This document shows, in pieces, positions 1 through 8,838 of a DNA stretch of 22,937 nt (positions within the stretch are counted from its first letter, which is position 1; each line of letters opens with the position of its first letter). Position numbers and translations under genes: made by a program. The DNA lies in the NCBI GenBank assembly GCA_025201805.1, contig MU619301.1:138221-161157 (forward strand). Reading direction: 5' to 3'. The notes under the pieces were generated by a model. It was given only the letters and a program-made list of their open reading frames with translations, was not told where the DNA came from and did no database searches. Origin of the DNA: Parasitella parasitica. Taxonomy: Eukaryota; Mucoromycota; Mucoromycetes; Mucorales; Mucoraceae.

Positions 1-97
1 TTTCATACTGTGTGCTTGTAATTTCTATTACTAGAGACTATCATCCCTCTGTAGAAAGCTGTCCATGCCTCCCTTGTCTTTTACAAAACTCAAATGC

Positions 98-105
98 TAT
101 AAAAA
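98..105 (+). promoter_or_regulatory. TATA box of the secreted beta-barrel gene
   Basis: TATAAAAA lies 44 bp before the ATG at 149. Transcription starting about 30 bp downstream would exclude the upstream in-frame ATG at 65, which supports 149 as the true start. The assignment is inferred from spacing alone. Confidence 0.45.
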
Positions 106-148
106 GCCCTACAGAATAAACACATGTTTGTTTTGTATATCATCAACG

Positions 149-670
149 ATGCTGACTGTATTTCGTACTTTATTTGGTGTGCTTCTCTTGCTCAATTTAA
201 TCTCTGTGTCATTTGTGGTGGAAAGCAGACCTATTGTAGACAAACGCGGCATTGCCCATGTAGTCGACGTTGTAGCAAATATATTTCGAGGCACTGGCAC
301 ATTTTTCCATCCAGTAACCGAAGGTGGTGCCATTGGTTCCTGTGGCCCTATTGAAAATGACCATAGCCGAATTTGCGCCATGAATATCAAGCAGTACGGT
401 CAAGCATCTAAAAAAAGCCCTTGGTGCTTTCTACAACTACGTGTAAAACACGGTGGCAAAAGCACAGTGTGCACAGTGACAGATTGCTGTCCTGGATGCG
501 CCGAAGGTATTTTGCTGTATATGCTACTTTTAGTTGGCAATCTCACTCATATTCTTTAACCAAAAGGCTCTTTGGACATGACGCCACAAGTATTCAACGA
601 TTTGGCTCATCCGAGTGTAGGCGCAATTCCGATCGAATGGTGTATTCGTGGATATCGAGGCTGTACCTGA
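149..670 (+). CDS. Secreted double-psi beta-barrel (barwin/RlpA-like) protein
   Basis: Two exons, 149-506 and 567-670, flank a 60-nt intron and encode 153 residues. Splicing joins the frame exactly so that the protein continues EGSLDMTPQVFNDLAHP, a usual ending of this family. The first 25 or so residues form a hydrophobic signal peptide (FGVLLLLNLISVSFVVES). The mature part has a GTGTFF strand, a CGP turn, VTDCCPGC, and a terminal WCIRGYRGC, so several disulfides are likely. Small proteins of this fold are secreted by many fungi and are related to barwin, cerato-platanin-like and expansin domain-1 proteins. No catalytic activity can be claimed. The in-frame ATG at 65 is less likely because it precedes the TATA box and would bury the signal peptide. 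An unspliced reading would add a short unrelated tail and lose the conserved C-terminus. Confidence 0.85.
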
Positions 671-839
671 TGGGAATTATTTGTAATTTAGAACGTGTAA
701 TAAATGGTATATTTATTTATCAACAAAAGAAGGATATGAATGTGTATCATGAAGCTGGTCTTTTCTCTTTGCTGCTTGGCTAGCTAAGAATCGGCAAAAA
801 CTATGGACAAAACTGATCAGCGTCTCATGTTCAGTAAAA
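671..839. other. Convergent 3' intergenic region
   Basis: Short AT-rich spacer between the stop codons of two converging genes. An AATAAA-like run near 700 could serve polyadenylation of the left gene. No gene is seen. Confidence 0.4.
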
Positions 840-2544
840 TTAGCACTGAGGACCTACATTGCCTACAATAACGCTTGGTAGATCAAATATATCTCTTTTG
901 ATGGTGAAGCAAAATGTGCATGGCACAGGTTTTTGCTGCGGTGTACGTAGAATGCATGAATAGCTGCAAGCTTTATCTGTATTGTCAAACGCATGCGTCG
1001 AGAATTTCTCCCAATACTCAACCGCTGACTGATTCTCCATCAACTGCGACACAAATTATCAGTCTTTTCCTGGATCTCGTCTCGCAATACCTATTTTGCA
1101 TTTACCTCATAGATGTATGTCTTTTTATTCAACAGCATGTCTCTTGTCCATTGAGTCAAAAGCGAAAACTCTTTTCCAACCAAACACACTTCGCCTGTTC
1201 TTCTCCACACAACTGTCGGTGTTCCTGAGAAGCTAATCAGCTTTTCGTACTCCAACAAGGTTCTTTGAATGCAACGCTCCATAAATACTAGATCCTCTTC
1301 TGTCAGATTCATAATCAGAGATAGAAACGAAGGTCGAAAGAGTGAGAGAGATTTACTGATTCGCATTAAATCTTCGCGCGCCATTCTTTCCGTCACATAT
1401 TGGATCAAGTAGTGAAATCCCTCTGCGTAATTGAACGGCCTTTTCACACTATTGTACACAGCCTCAGGTGTATTACCACAATTGCCCTTTCGTCTCGAGG
1501 ATGATTTGGTGCTATTAGAAGAAGACGTGCTGTCTCTCTTTACCGGTGCAATAGGTGGTGATGAAAATTGCTTTAGCTGAGGCTGTGCTCTACGCATTGG
1601 AGACTGGAATTGAAGCTGCGGTTGCATTCGTTGCTGCTGCTGCTGCTGTTGTTGTTGCTGAGGTAAAGGACTTGTGGGCGACGAGGTAAATGGAAATAGT
1701 GCCGAGAGCGCTTGAAACGTATTTGGAGAAGATGCTGTTGTTGTTGTTGTGGTGGTGGTGGTGGTGGTGGCGGTGGCTGGTGTAGAAGGAGTGGTTGCAG
1801 TTGTTGTTACCGAGTTTTCGCTCATTTGTGTTGTAGTCGGTGTAGAGGGAGGAGGGCCATCGACTACCATATTACCAAGGATACCGTATTCCAATCCAGT
1901 TGTTTCTGATCCAAATCCAAAATCAGTCAATGAAAAATTAAACAGCTGTGAAGTATCTATAAAGTTTGGGTTGTTATTGCCTAGAGATTTGTTTAAAATT
2001 AAAAAAAGTATATCCCTGTAGCAGTCGATGATTTATAACGTACCATCTGCAGGTGTGAATGGTACACTGGCTGTGGGCGAGTACAGTTCGTTGTTTTCAG
2101 CGTTATTGTGCGCATCATCGAGCTTGATCTTTTTGCGGTTATTGTCTAAACATGTAGTTGCTAAATCACGTTTTATACATCCTTGACAGGGCCGCCCTTT
2201 CACACAAACAACAAACGTAAGAAATATGGTCCGCATATATATATATATTTAAAACATATAAATACCTCCATCGCAACTAAGATGAGCCTATGCGTTTCGT
2301 TTTTTATATAGAGATGAGTGCCTGCATAGAGCGACGCTAGAGTGTAGTTTACCTTTTGGCAGTGTGTACATGACTGGACCATAATCTTTCTTTTTTCGAT
2401 CTCTATAGTGGGGTTGAACGAGAAATAATTTTGGTACGCAATTAAATCAGGGCCACTAACACCACCAACATTGGATGTTGTGGTTGACGTTATTCTTGCT
2501 GCTGCTGCTGCTGATGGCGAAGATGAAGATATTCCTTGAGACAT
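840..2544 (-). CDS. AcuK/Ert1-type Zn2Cys6 transcription factor with PAS domain
   Basis: Five exons read right to left: 2544-2353, 2287-2266, 2196-2044, 1980-1106 and 1043-840, with introns of 62-69 nt, give 481 residues. The zinc cluster is rebuilt only by splicing: C59-x2-C62-x6-C69-x5-C75-x2-C78-x8-C87, in the context CQKAHLSCDGGRPCQGCIKR. That context is typical of the gluconeogenesis activators Ert1 (yeast) and AcuK (Aspergillus). A Ser/Thr/Gln-rich middle contains poly-Thr and poly-Gln coded by microsatellites. The C-terminal third carries the family PAS-like region (TPTVVWRRTGEVCLVGKEF, then ENQSAVEYWEKFS) and the ending FCFTIKRDIFDLPS. These proteins are nuclear and control use of non-fermentable carbon. 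Exon 2 is only 22 nt. The start at 2544 is the first ATG of the exon, just inside a CT-rich leader. The family call is strong; orthology to AcuK rather than a paralogue is inferred. Confidence 0.9.
1624..1660 (-). repeat. CAG/CAA microsatellite coding poly-Gln
   Basis: A run of CTG and TTG on the plus strand reads as about ten glutamines in the middle of the Zn2Cys6-PAS factor. It lies outside both recognised domains. Confidence 0.8.
1735..1785 (-). repeat. ACC/ACA microsatellite coding poly-Thr
   Basis: GTT and GTG triplets on the plus strand read as about a dozen threonines in the linker of the Zn2Cys6-PAS factor. The Gly- and Val-rich plus-strand readings over it are shadows. Confidence 0.75.
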
Positions 2545-3066
2545 GCTACTATTAAAAAGGGGGGATGTTTGGTTAATAGAAAAGAGAGAGAGAGAAGAGA
2601 GAGAAAGAAAGATGATTAAAAAAATATAAATTGTTTATTGTTTTCAATGTCGTGTGTGGGGAGAATCTTTCAACCACCTGACCCTACCATACATTTCTTT
2701 TTTTTTTTTTTTTTTTTTTTTTTTCTTTGTACCACATTATTCAAACTTACTGACTCATTGCGGCCCTAAATGCATTTGATATCAAGTATACTTTATTCAG
2801 AAAAATGCTTCCATCTTGCACAGTGAAGGTCTGGTTGCTTTTTTTTTCTTCAAGCGAAATTCAACCCCTTGAAATCTCCACTATTTTTGATCCATTTTGC
2901 TCCAATTGGAACACAAATATATAAACTACAAGTTGCTAAATGGAGAAATAAAAACTGCACATATCCCAAGAGTCACATATACGAATTTAGTAGGGAAAAG
3001 ATCATCTATAAAGATCTCCTTTTGTTTGCTCAAGTTTTGTAGAAAAAAAAAAAAAAAAAAAAAAAA
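2545..3066. promoter_or_regulatory. Divergent promoter of transcription factor and mitochondrial carrier
   Basis: This 522-bp spacer separates two diverging start codons. It holds a GA-rich tract at 2580-2612 (CT on the factor's coding strand), a 27-nt T run at 2698-2724 and a 24-nt A run that touches the carrier start codon. No convincing ORF lies here. I looked for CCG-N7-CCG, the site reported for AcuK/AcuM, and saw none. Confidence 0.5.
2698..2724. repeat. T27 homopolymer
   Basis: Uninterrupted run of 27 T in the divergent promoter, possibly a nucleosome-excluding poly(dA:dT) element. Confidence 0.85.
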
Positions 3067-3067
3067 A
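3043..3067 (+). repeat. A25 homopolymer ending in the carrier start codon
   Basis: Twenty-five consecutive A residues; the last is the A of the proposed ATG at 3067. If transcribed, the mRNA would have a pre-AUG poly(A) leader. Confidence 0.8.
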
Positions 3068-4279
3068 TGTCGAAAAGTAGGAAGCATTTACTGAGCTCGC
3101 AAAACACAATACTGACTTAATTTACTGTAGACGGTGGAGCTTCGGCCAATCCCGAGCTCACTGATAAATCACTGCAGAATAGAATTCGAGGTTTTGCAGC
3201 AGGAATGGCTTCTGGCATAACTAAATTGGCAGTAGGTCATCCATTCGGTATGTAATAAATAGATTTGTAACCATAGCAACCTTAATTTAGCCTGAACTCT
3301 GTAGACACGGTCAAGATCCGTATGCAGACTACAAGTAGCGCTGATGGTAGATTCAAGGGCCCATTGGATTGCTTCCTAAAAACTGTTCAGCAAGAGGGCC
3401 CACGAGCCTTGTATAAAGGCGCCACTCCACCTTTGGTAGGCTGGATGTTTATGGACAGTATCATGTATGTGCAGCATCACAGCAATTCACCTTGGCCAAG
3501 ATTTAATTTACTCCCCGTAGGCTAGGCACGATGCACAATGCTCGTATGATCCAACAGCAGTGGAATGGAGATCGGCCTCTCAGCATATTTCAATATGGCT
3601 TGGCGGGATTGGCTGGTGGCATCACAGTGTCCTTTGTTGCAACACCCGTAGAACAAATTAAAGCAAGATTGCAGGTACAATATGATGCGAAATCAAAGAC
3701 ATACAAAGGCCCAATTGACTGTATTCGACAAGTGGTAAGCCTGGGATGACATAATACAGCCTGCTACTGTGATGTACCTGACTATTGAATATGCTAGGTC
3801 CGAAACAATGGCGTACTCGGTTTGTGGCAAGGTTTGACACCTACAATGTTGTTCCGAAGTTGGTTTTTTGTATTTTGGTGCTCTTATGAAGTATTGACAA
3901 CTAGATTGAAACAGACGAGCTTATCGGATGGTAGCGTCTCGTTCATTGCAGGCGGTCTTAGTGCTACCGCCTTCTGGATAGGTGCATTTCCTTCAGGTAA
4001 GAAGATAGTTGGCTCCAAGCAGCGAACTATGCTAAATGAGTCACAATAGATATGGTCAAGAATCGCTACATGACACAGCCTGATGTGTCACCAAAGAAAT
4101 TCCCCACTCCTACGTCTGTTGCACGCCATGTATACCAGACTCAAGGGTTGCAAGGCTTTTATAGAGGCTTTATACCGTCCTTTTTGCGCGCATTTCCTAC
4201 GAATGCGTCTGCTGTATTCATGTTTGAGTTGGTGATGAAATTACTGAGCACCAACAAAGCAGATAGTGAGCCTCTCTAG
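3067..4279 (+). CDS. Mitochondrial carrier (SLC25 family)
   Basis: Six exons, 3067-3076, 3131-3247, 3305-3464, 3521-3734, 3798-3996 and 4050-4279, encode 309 residues, the usual size for this family. All junctions are GT-AG with introns of 53-63 nt and consistent phase. The three carrier signatures are present once spliced: HPFDTVKIR, TPVEQIKAR and FPSDMVKNR, spaced about 100 residues apart, so there are three repeats and six membrane helices in the inner mitochondrial membrane. Two of the three motifs are cut by an intron, so unspliced reading hides them. The sequence GWMFMDSIMLGTMHN fits the carnitine/ornithine/organic-acid side of the family (Crc1, Ymc1 types), but the substrate cannot be assigned. 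Exon 1 codes only MSK plus one base and abuts an A25 run, so the start is less certain than the rest. It diverges from the AcuK/Ert1-like factor. Confidence 0.88.
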
Positions 4280-4325
4280 ATTTTTTTTTATACGTATTTA
4301 TTGATAAAAGCTTTCCAAATGTTGT
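4280..4325. other. 46-bp convergent spacer
   Basis: Only 46 bp separate the stop codons of the carrier (+) and the SANT-like gene (-). The 3' UTRs must therefore overlap the neighbouring transcript. Confidence 0.6.
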
Positions 4326-5373
4326 TTAATTGCAGTTCAGCATTTGAGAAATGCTCTCCAAATGTTGACTCATGCTCTCCAAATACGTCAGGACTGATTG
4401 CTGGAATTCTCGTTGCTCTTTTATATAAGCTTCGTCGAATTGAATATAGGAAACGGATTCCGAAGCCGGTGTAGCAGAAATGGCAGAGTCGGGTGGGGGC
4501 TGATTGCTGCTGCCATCTTGGAGCAAGACTGTATTTTGATTTGTAGCTGCAAAACTCTCGTTTGCCAATCTTTGAATGATCGACCTCTTCACACGCTTCC
4601 TTTCCTTGTTCGATTCTTGTTTGATCAGTTTCCTTGCCTTTTTTTCGTTGTACTTTCTCTACACGTTATGCTTAATAACAATAATAGATTTCCGCATTCT
4701 TTGATAACAGCTGAAAGTGCACACGTACCAGCGATAAAGCCCCAACTGCTGCTTTATGAATAGACTCTTCTTCGATATATTTGTCAGACATCTTGTCGAT
4801 CGCGCGTCTGCAAGCGTCATAGCGAAGCGGCTTATCATCCGGCGCCACTGCATTAACACTATCGACAATCTTTTGCCATGCCTCGGTGCTTTTTCCCCAT
4901 GGTGCTCCTGGTGGAAAATGCTCTGCATATTTTTGTAAAAGAACTAATCGCTTTGCAGCTGTCCAGGATCCACGACTTTTTCTCTCTTCTTCGTTGCTAT
5001 GATCAGCTTTGTCGTCTCCAATGGCAGTTATGGCAGCCTCTTTATTTTGAGAAGTTTGAGGTTCTGTTTCTTGTTCTCCTTGTTCTCTTTGCTCTTCTTG
5101 CTCTTCTTGCTCTTCTTGCTCTTCTTGCTCTTCTTGCTCTTCCCGCTCGTCTGGTTTCTCTCGTTGTTCCTCCTGATCCTCTTGATTTCGCTGCTCAGCA
5201 TGTGCTTGTCGCTCAATCTGCTCACATTGTTTCTGCTGCTCCTGCTGCTCCTGCTGCTCACTTTGCTCTTGTGTTTCTTGGGGCTCTTTTTGTTTTCTTT
5301 GCCGTTTTTTAACAGGTTGATAAGGTCTAATCTGAAGTGTGTCGCGAGATTTGTTTTTCCTTGTAGATGACAT
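4326..5373 (-). CDS. Myb/SANT-like (trihelix-type) protein with EEQ repeat
   Basis: Two exons, 5373-4729 and 4658-4326, are joined in phase 0 across a 70-nt intron and encode 325 residues. Residues 1-35 are basic, 30-110 are a Gln/Glu-rich low-complexity stretch with a perfect EEQ repeat, and about 133-205 form a Trp-containing helical domain (SRGSWTAAKRLVLLQKYAEHF, then AWQKIVDSVNAV and RYDACRRAIDKM) resembling the Myb/SANT-like domain seen in fungal DNA-binding and transposon-derived proteins. A very basic helix (RKYNEKKARKLIKQ) follows, then a predicted C-terminal helix (QQSVLTYLESMSQHLESISQML). Probably a nuclear DNA-binding protein. The start is the first ATG after a TTATAA element at 5412-5417. 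The gene is a single copy here with no transposon ends around it. The domain call is by eye. Confidence 0.7.
5089..5142 (-). repeat. Six perfect copies of a 9-bp repeat coding EEQ
   Basis: TTGCTCTTC on the plus strand occurs six times in tandem without a mismatch and reads as EEQ on the coding strand. Less regular QEE/EQQ codons continue on both sides, suggesting an older expanded tract. The length is a multiple of three, so gain or loss of units keeps the frame. Confidence 0.9.
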
Positions 5374-5781
5374 TTTAATGCGATGTTGGGAGAAAAAGGG
5401 TAAAGAAAGGCTTATAACCAGATGTGTTGGTTTTTTTCGACTTGTTTTGATCAAATAGTCGTGTCACAGGGTTGCTGGTAGTATATCTCTCAAGGCCTCA
5501 TGTAAAACACGGAAAATCAGTAGCAGCAATTGTAATGACTATTGCCTTCATTCATTGCATTTGAACATGATTTTTTTTTTTTTTTTTTTTTTTGAAAAAC
5601 TTGGGCCCGATAATTGAAATAATAAAACTCATTTAGACAGTGATTTCTTGCCCTTTTCATTTGGGCTGTCTAAAAAATAGTACGAAAAGCCTAAATTTGA
5701 TCCAATAATACCAAGTACAATTATGCATTCCATGTAATAATGGGATAGTCCACTCTACGTGTGAGCTTTGTGCTACTCCAT
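5374..5781. other. Intergenic region without a visible gene
   Basis: It holds the promoter of the SANT-like gene, including TTATAA at 5412-5417, and a T23 run at 5571-5593. No ORF of note or RNA gene is seen. Confidence 0.5.
5571..5593. repeat. T23 homopolymer
   Basis: Uninterrupted run of 23 T in intergenic DNA. Confidence 0.85.
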
Positions 5782-6252
5782 TTAGAACAAAGGTTGATGT
5801 ACCAAGTATAGTTTATAAAAGTGCATTTGACGGCTTAAATTGTTTATGAACGGATTATGAACTCGAATTGACAAAAAAAAAAAGAAACTGGCAGCATTGT
5901 AGACTGTACTGATTGCAATTATCGAGTCGTTATCGTAGCACACGGTATATGATTCGAGTAAAAGTGCTTCGTGTTTGCTGACCAGAGATCGAACAATTGG
6001 CTGATAATCTTTGAACAAAACGAAGATGAGGACGAAGCTGAAGAAGAAGGAGAAGGAGCGAGTGATGTTTTTGCTACAGAAGAGCCAAAGGCCATCATCA
6101 GCATCATCTGAATTATCACTGCAGGAGTTCAAGTCAAATGGAGAGACTTTACTGTCATTATTGTGGGTATCAGCATTGTTCACGACTTTTTGATCAATAG
6201 CAGCAGCATCGTTTGTCGCTGCTGGTTGTGTCCGAGCCATCAGTTGATGCAT
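5782..6252 (-). CDS. Hypothetical protein, doubtful
   Basis: An open frame of 156 codons starts with a real ATG and has a second ATG five codons later. The first 60 residues have a protein-like, Asn/Asp/Ser-rich composition (PFDLNSCSDNSDDADDG), followed by a hydrophobic segment (SFSFFFSFVLIFVLF) that could be a membrane helix. The rest is unremarkable and crosses a T-rich run near 5873-5884 where the coding case is weak. No family was recognised. The opposite strand at about 5990-6108 reads as an acidic stretch (EDEDEAEEEGEG) but has no usable ATG. Either strand, or neither, could be coding, and an unseen intron may truncate the reading. Confidence 0.3.
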   Translation of the reverse strand: MHQLMARTQPAATNDAAAIDQKVVNNADTHNNDSKVSPFDLNSCSDNSDDADDGLWLFCSKNITRSFSFFFSFVLIFVLFKDYQPIVRSLVSKHEALLLESYTVCYDNDSIIAISTVYNAASFFFFLSIRVHNPFINNLSRQMHFYKLYLVHQPLF

Positions 6253-6565
6253 AAATAATTGGTATCGTTTTTTGCTGCTTGAGAAACGGCTATCAGACTT
6301 TTAAAATTTGATCGGTTTCATCAAATGGAAATCTTAGCGTTGGTAAGATCAAGAATTCAATTCATATAATAAGCTAAAAATTAGAGTTGTTGGGAGATTA
6401 GTAGTCAACGAAGGTCTTGCTATTTTCTTTCTGTAAGACTATAGACAAACATCTACGGTGCGTCGTCTTTGCAAAGGCTTAGTTCACCACGACAAACTGG
6501 GGTTACTTGCCATCTGGGGTAATTCGTCAACGAAACTTATGAATATGTTACGGTACATATTACTT

Positions 6566-6596
<31 letters not shown>

Positions 6597-7288
6597 ATAA
6601 TATATACGTGTATAGATATATGTATATTGAACTTTGAACAAATTGCCTGATCTGAGCCCTTGTTTTTGTTTAAACATTCCAATACGATCAATTATGAACT
6701 TATTTTTTGAGGTGCACATTATATCGTTTTCCATTCCAAGCATCTACTGCCAAGTGAAAAGGAAGGCAAGGGGAAACGACGAATAACCATTATTAGGTAA
6801 ATCCTTGGACAATATGCGGTGCAAATAATAGAATACTGTCCCATACTCAGAGTATTTGCGAAATTAGTAAGATATACGACGCTTCCACTGATAGGCTTCA
6901 GCTGATAGAACTTGTTTTGTTGTTTGTTTGTTTGTTTGAAAAAATAATACATTGATTAAACGGTTACACACAAAATTTGTGTAAACAGAACATTTCAACT
7001 TTCGCTTTGGATCTACCTCGTATCCAAGATATACAGCAAACCACCTCATAATGTGTGGCTATTGATGCAAGAAATTGTGCAGGTGATTACACGTTTAGAT
7101 CTTGGAGCCTTTCAAAATACAGATGGTTGTTATGTCTTGACGAAACCTTTGGGTATTCAAGATTTGAAAATTGTTGGTATCAAGATTTGGCGATCTACCG
7201 CAAAGGCACTGTGTAATGCTGAGTTTTACATCACTGCATACAAAGCTGTAAAACAAAATTTTCAAGTTTTTCACACATTCAGTATATT
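6253..7288. other. Long intergenic region with CT and TTTG repeats
   Basis: About 1 kb holding the upstream region of the nucleotidylyltransferase gene. It includes a CT tract at 6566-6588, a TATA/TGTA-rich stretch just after it, and a short TTTG tandem near 6920-6937. Several frames of 60-80 codons exist but show no family resemblance and no consistent splice signals. No tRNA-like fold was seen. Confidence 0.5.
6566..6588. repeat. CT dinucleotide repeat
   Basis: About eleven CT units. Similar CT/GA tracts occur upstream of other genes here (near 2590, 11889, 14280 and 17255). Confidence 0.85.
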
Positions 7289-8166
7289 ATGGTGAAAGGT
7301 AATATGGAAGAAGGCTACAACACGAGTATCTTGATGTATAAAAATACCAACAAAAATTACTCTCAGTGCTGATTCTGGGGGCTGGCTACGGCACGCGTTT
7401 GCAGAGAGATTTAAAAGCATCCAGCGACTACAACCATTTACTTGGCGTACCAAAGGCACTTTTACCCTTGGGCAACAAAGATGCGTTAATCACTCATTGG
7501 GTAGAGTTGTTCGAATCCCACAACATTTCTGCACAGAACGACATCTATGCTGTTACCAACGGACAGTGTTACGAAGCGTTCAAGAGATGGGCCTTGGCAC
7601 ATGGCATTCCTGCGGACCATATTGTGAGTGATGGGACTAGTACAAACGAAACTCGCCTGGGTGCAGTTCCCGATATCATGTTTGGCATCAAAGAGTTTGG
7701 TTTACTGGAACAAGATGTACTTGTTGTAGGCGGCGATACTTTGTTTTTGCATGATTTCGATCTTGCTCAGTTCTTGAAGAAGGCTTTCACGGAAAAGCCT
7801 TCAAGCTGCCTAGTGACAACCTATCAAGTGGCCGATCAAGAGGTGCACAAATTTGGCATTGTCGAAACTGATGGACAAGGCGTGATTACAAGCTTCCTCG
7901 AGAAACCAGCGTCTACTGCAACAAAAGCTCGGTCTGCGTGTCCCTGTTTTTATCTGTTTAGAAAAGAAGCATTGCCGCTGATTGAGGAGTTTGTCGCAGC
8001 TTGCAGAGAGTCGAAGGCGCCCAAGGAAGCTTACGATGCAACGGGTAAATGTCTTGCTTACCTTTATCCGCGCTGTTCTATTTCTACATTTCCAATATCT
8101 GGCCGTATTGATGTTGGTGGTTTAGACTCCTACATAGAGGCCAACAAATATTTCGAGCAAAAATAA
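7289..8166 (+). CDS. Sugar-phosphate nucleotidylyltransferase-like protein
   Basis: Two exons, 7289-7298 and 7367-8166, separated by a 68-nt intron, encode 269 residues. The 10-nt first exon supplies MVK and one base, and splicing restores the expected N-terminal strand and loop, MVKVLILGAGYGTRL. Downstream are KALLPLGNKDALITHWVE, VVGGDTLFLHDFD with an Asp at the position that binds metal in this fold, and FLEKPAS. This order (glycine-rich loop, K-x-LLP, GD, EKP) is that of the NTP_transferase family (RmlA, GlmU, mannose-1-phosphate guanylyltransferase), which activates sugar phosphates as NDP-sugars. It lacks a left-handed beta-helix tail, so it is a catalytic domain alone. The exact sugar and nucleotide are unknown. 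The enzyme appears cytosolic. Confidence 0.85.
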
Positions 8167-8235
8167 ACAACAAACGCTGTGTCAGCGATAGGCATTGCAT
8201 TTCCTTTTTTTTTTTTAATTAAAGAAAGAATTCTT

Positions 8236-8838
8236 CTAACATCCTGAATGACGGGATTCAGCCATGGCAGTTGCATTAAATTTGATTGCTATGGGTACAA
8301 TGATTTGCGCTTGTTTGGGACCCAAGGCGACCAGAGAGGTGTGCGCTGATGTGGGCATATTATTGGCCGTAGCCGGGTATTGCGGATCAAATACTAAACT
8401 AAACGACCATTCAGATGGCATGTAGCGCCTGAAAAAATGGCAATTAGGGAGCTTCCAAGGATGATTGTATACTCTATTATTTCCGTCTGCTCTAGCAGCA
8501 GTTACAAGGCCGCCGGCTGCTTTCAGCTGAAAGTTTTGGTTATTTTGAGTCCATTTCAGGAATACGTCGAGCGAAGAAGGATAGTTTGGAGTGGGATCGG
8601 TACGAGGAGCTCCATCTGTAGGCTGCTTATGAATATCACATTGAATAAGCCTATGCTTTCTGCTGCACTTACTGTTTGTGGGGACACCGTTTATTGTGTA
8701 TTGTAAAACCAATTGCTGGCCAGGCACAAGCATTTGGTTTTCTTTCGGATTGGTGACGGACACAAGTGCATTTGTAGCTGTCTCATCAGCCGTAGCAAGT
8801 GTCATTGCAAGCAGTAAAGCTATCAGTACTTTGTACAT
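8236..8838 (-). CDS. Small secreted protein, Kre9/Ser-Thr-rich-like fold possible
   Basis: Two exons, 8838-8673 and 8615-8236, encode 181 residues. Residues 1-17 are a classic signal peptide (MYKVLIALLLAMTLATA). The mature N-terminus (VSVTNPKENQMLVPGQQLVLQYTING) resembles the start of the Kre9/Knh and Ser-Thr-rich GPI-anchored fungal wall proteins, which begin with a V-x-x-P-x-x-G-x-x-hydrophobic strand pattern, and one N-glycosylation sequon (NAT) is near the end. There is no hydrophobic C-terminal tail, so it is probably released, not GPI-anchored. The 57-nt intron has no stop codon and is a multiple of three, so an unspliced reading stays open; splicing is preferred because the donor is GTAAGT and the acceptor CTACAG. 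The ATG at 8838 begins the signal peptide and sits about 80 bp below a TATA-like element at 8920-8926. Function unknown. Confidence 0.72.
   Translation of the reverse strand: MYKVLIALLLAMTLATADETATNALVSVTNPKENQMLVPGQQLVLQYTINGVPTNSKCSRKHRLIQCDIHKQPTDGAPRTDPTPNYPSSLDVFLKWTQNNQNFQLKAAGGLVTAARADGNNRVYNHPWKLPNCHFFRRYMPSEWSFSLVFDPQYPATANNMPTSAHTSLVALGPKQAQIIVPIAIKFNATAMAESRHSGC

Noticed and set aside
1749-2021. Gly/Val-rich plus-strand frame opposite the transcription factor
   Set aside because: Shadow of the poly-Thr microsatellite on the coding strand.
4999-5370. Leu/Phe-rich plus-strand frames resembling membrane segments
   Set aside because: Antisense of the EEQ/QE-rich repeat; the hydrophobic look comes from CTT/CTC codons opposite GAA/GAG.
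7053-7295. 80-codon plus-strand frame before the nucleotidylyltransferase
   Set aside because: No protein-like pattern, it overlaps the true start in another frame, and nothing resembles a known family.
7509-7519. GTTCGAATCCC, a perfect tRNA B-box-like sequence
   Set aside because: It lies inside the nucleotidylyltransferase coding sequence (VELFESHN) with no A-box or cloverleaf around it.
8426-8469. Intron-like segment in the secreted-protein gene ending in TTTTTTCAG
   Set aside because: Only 44 nt and its removal shifts the frame into a stop after a few codons; the continuous reading is better.
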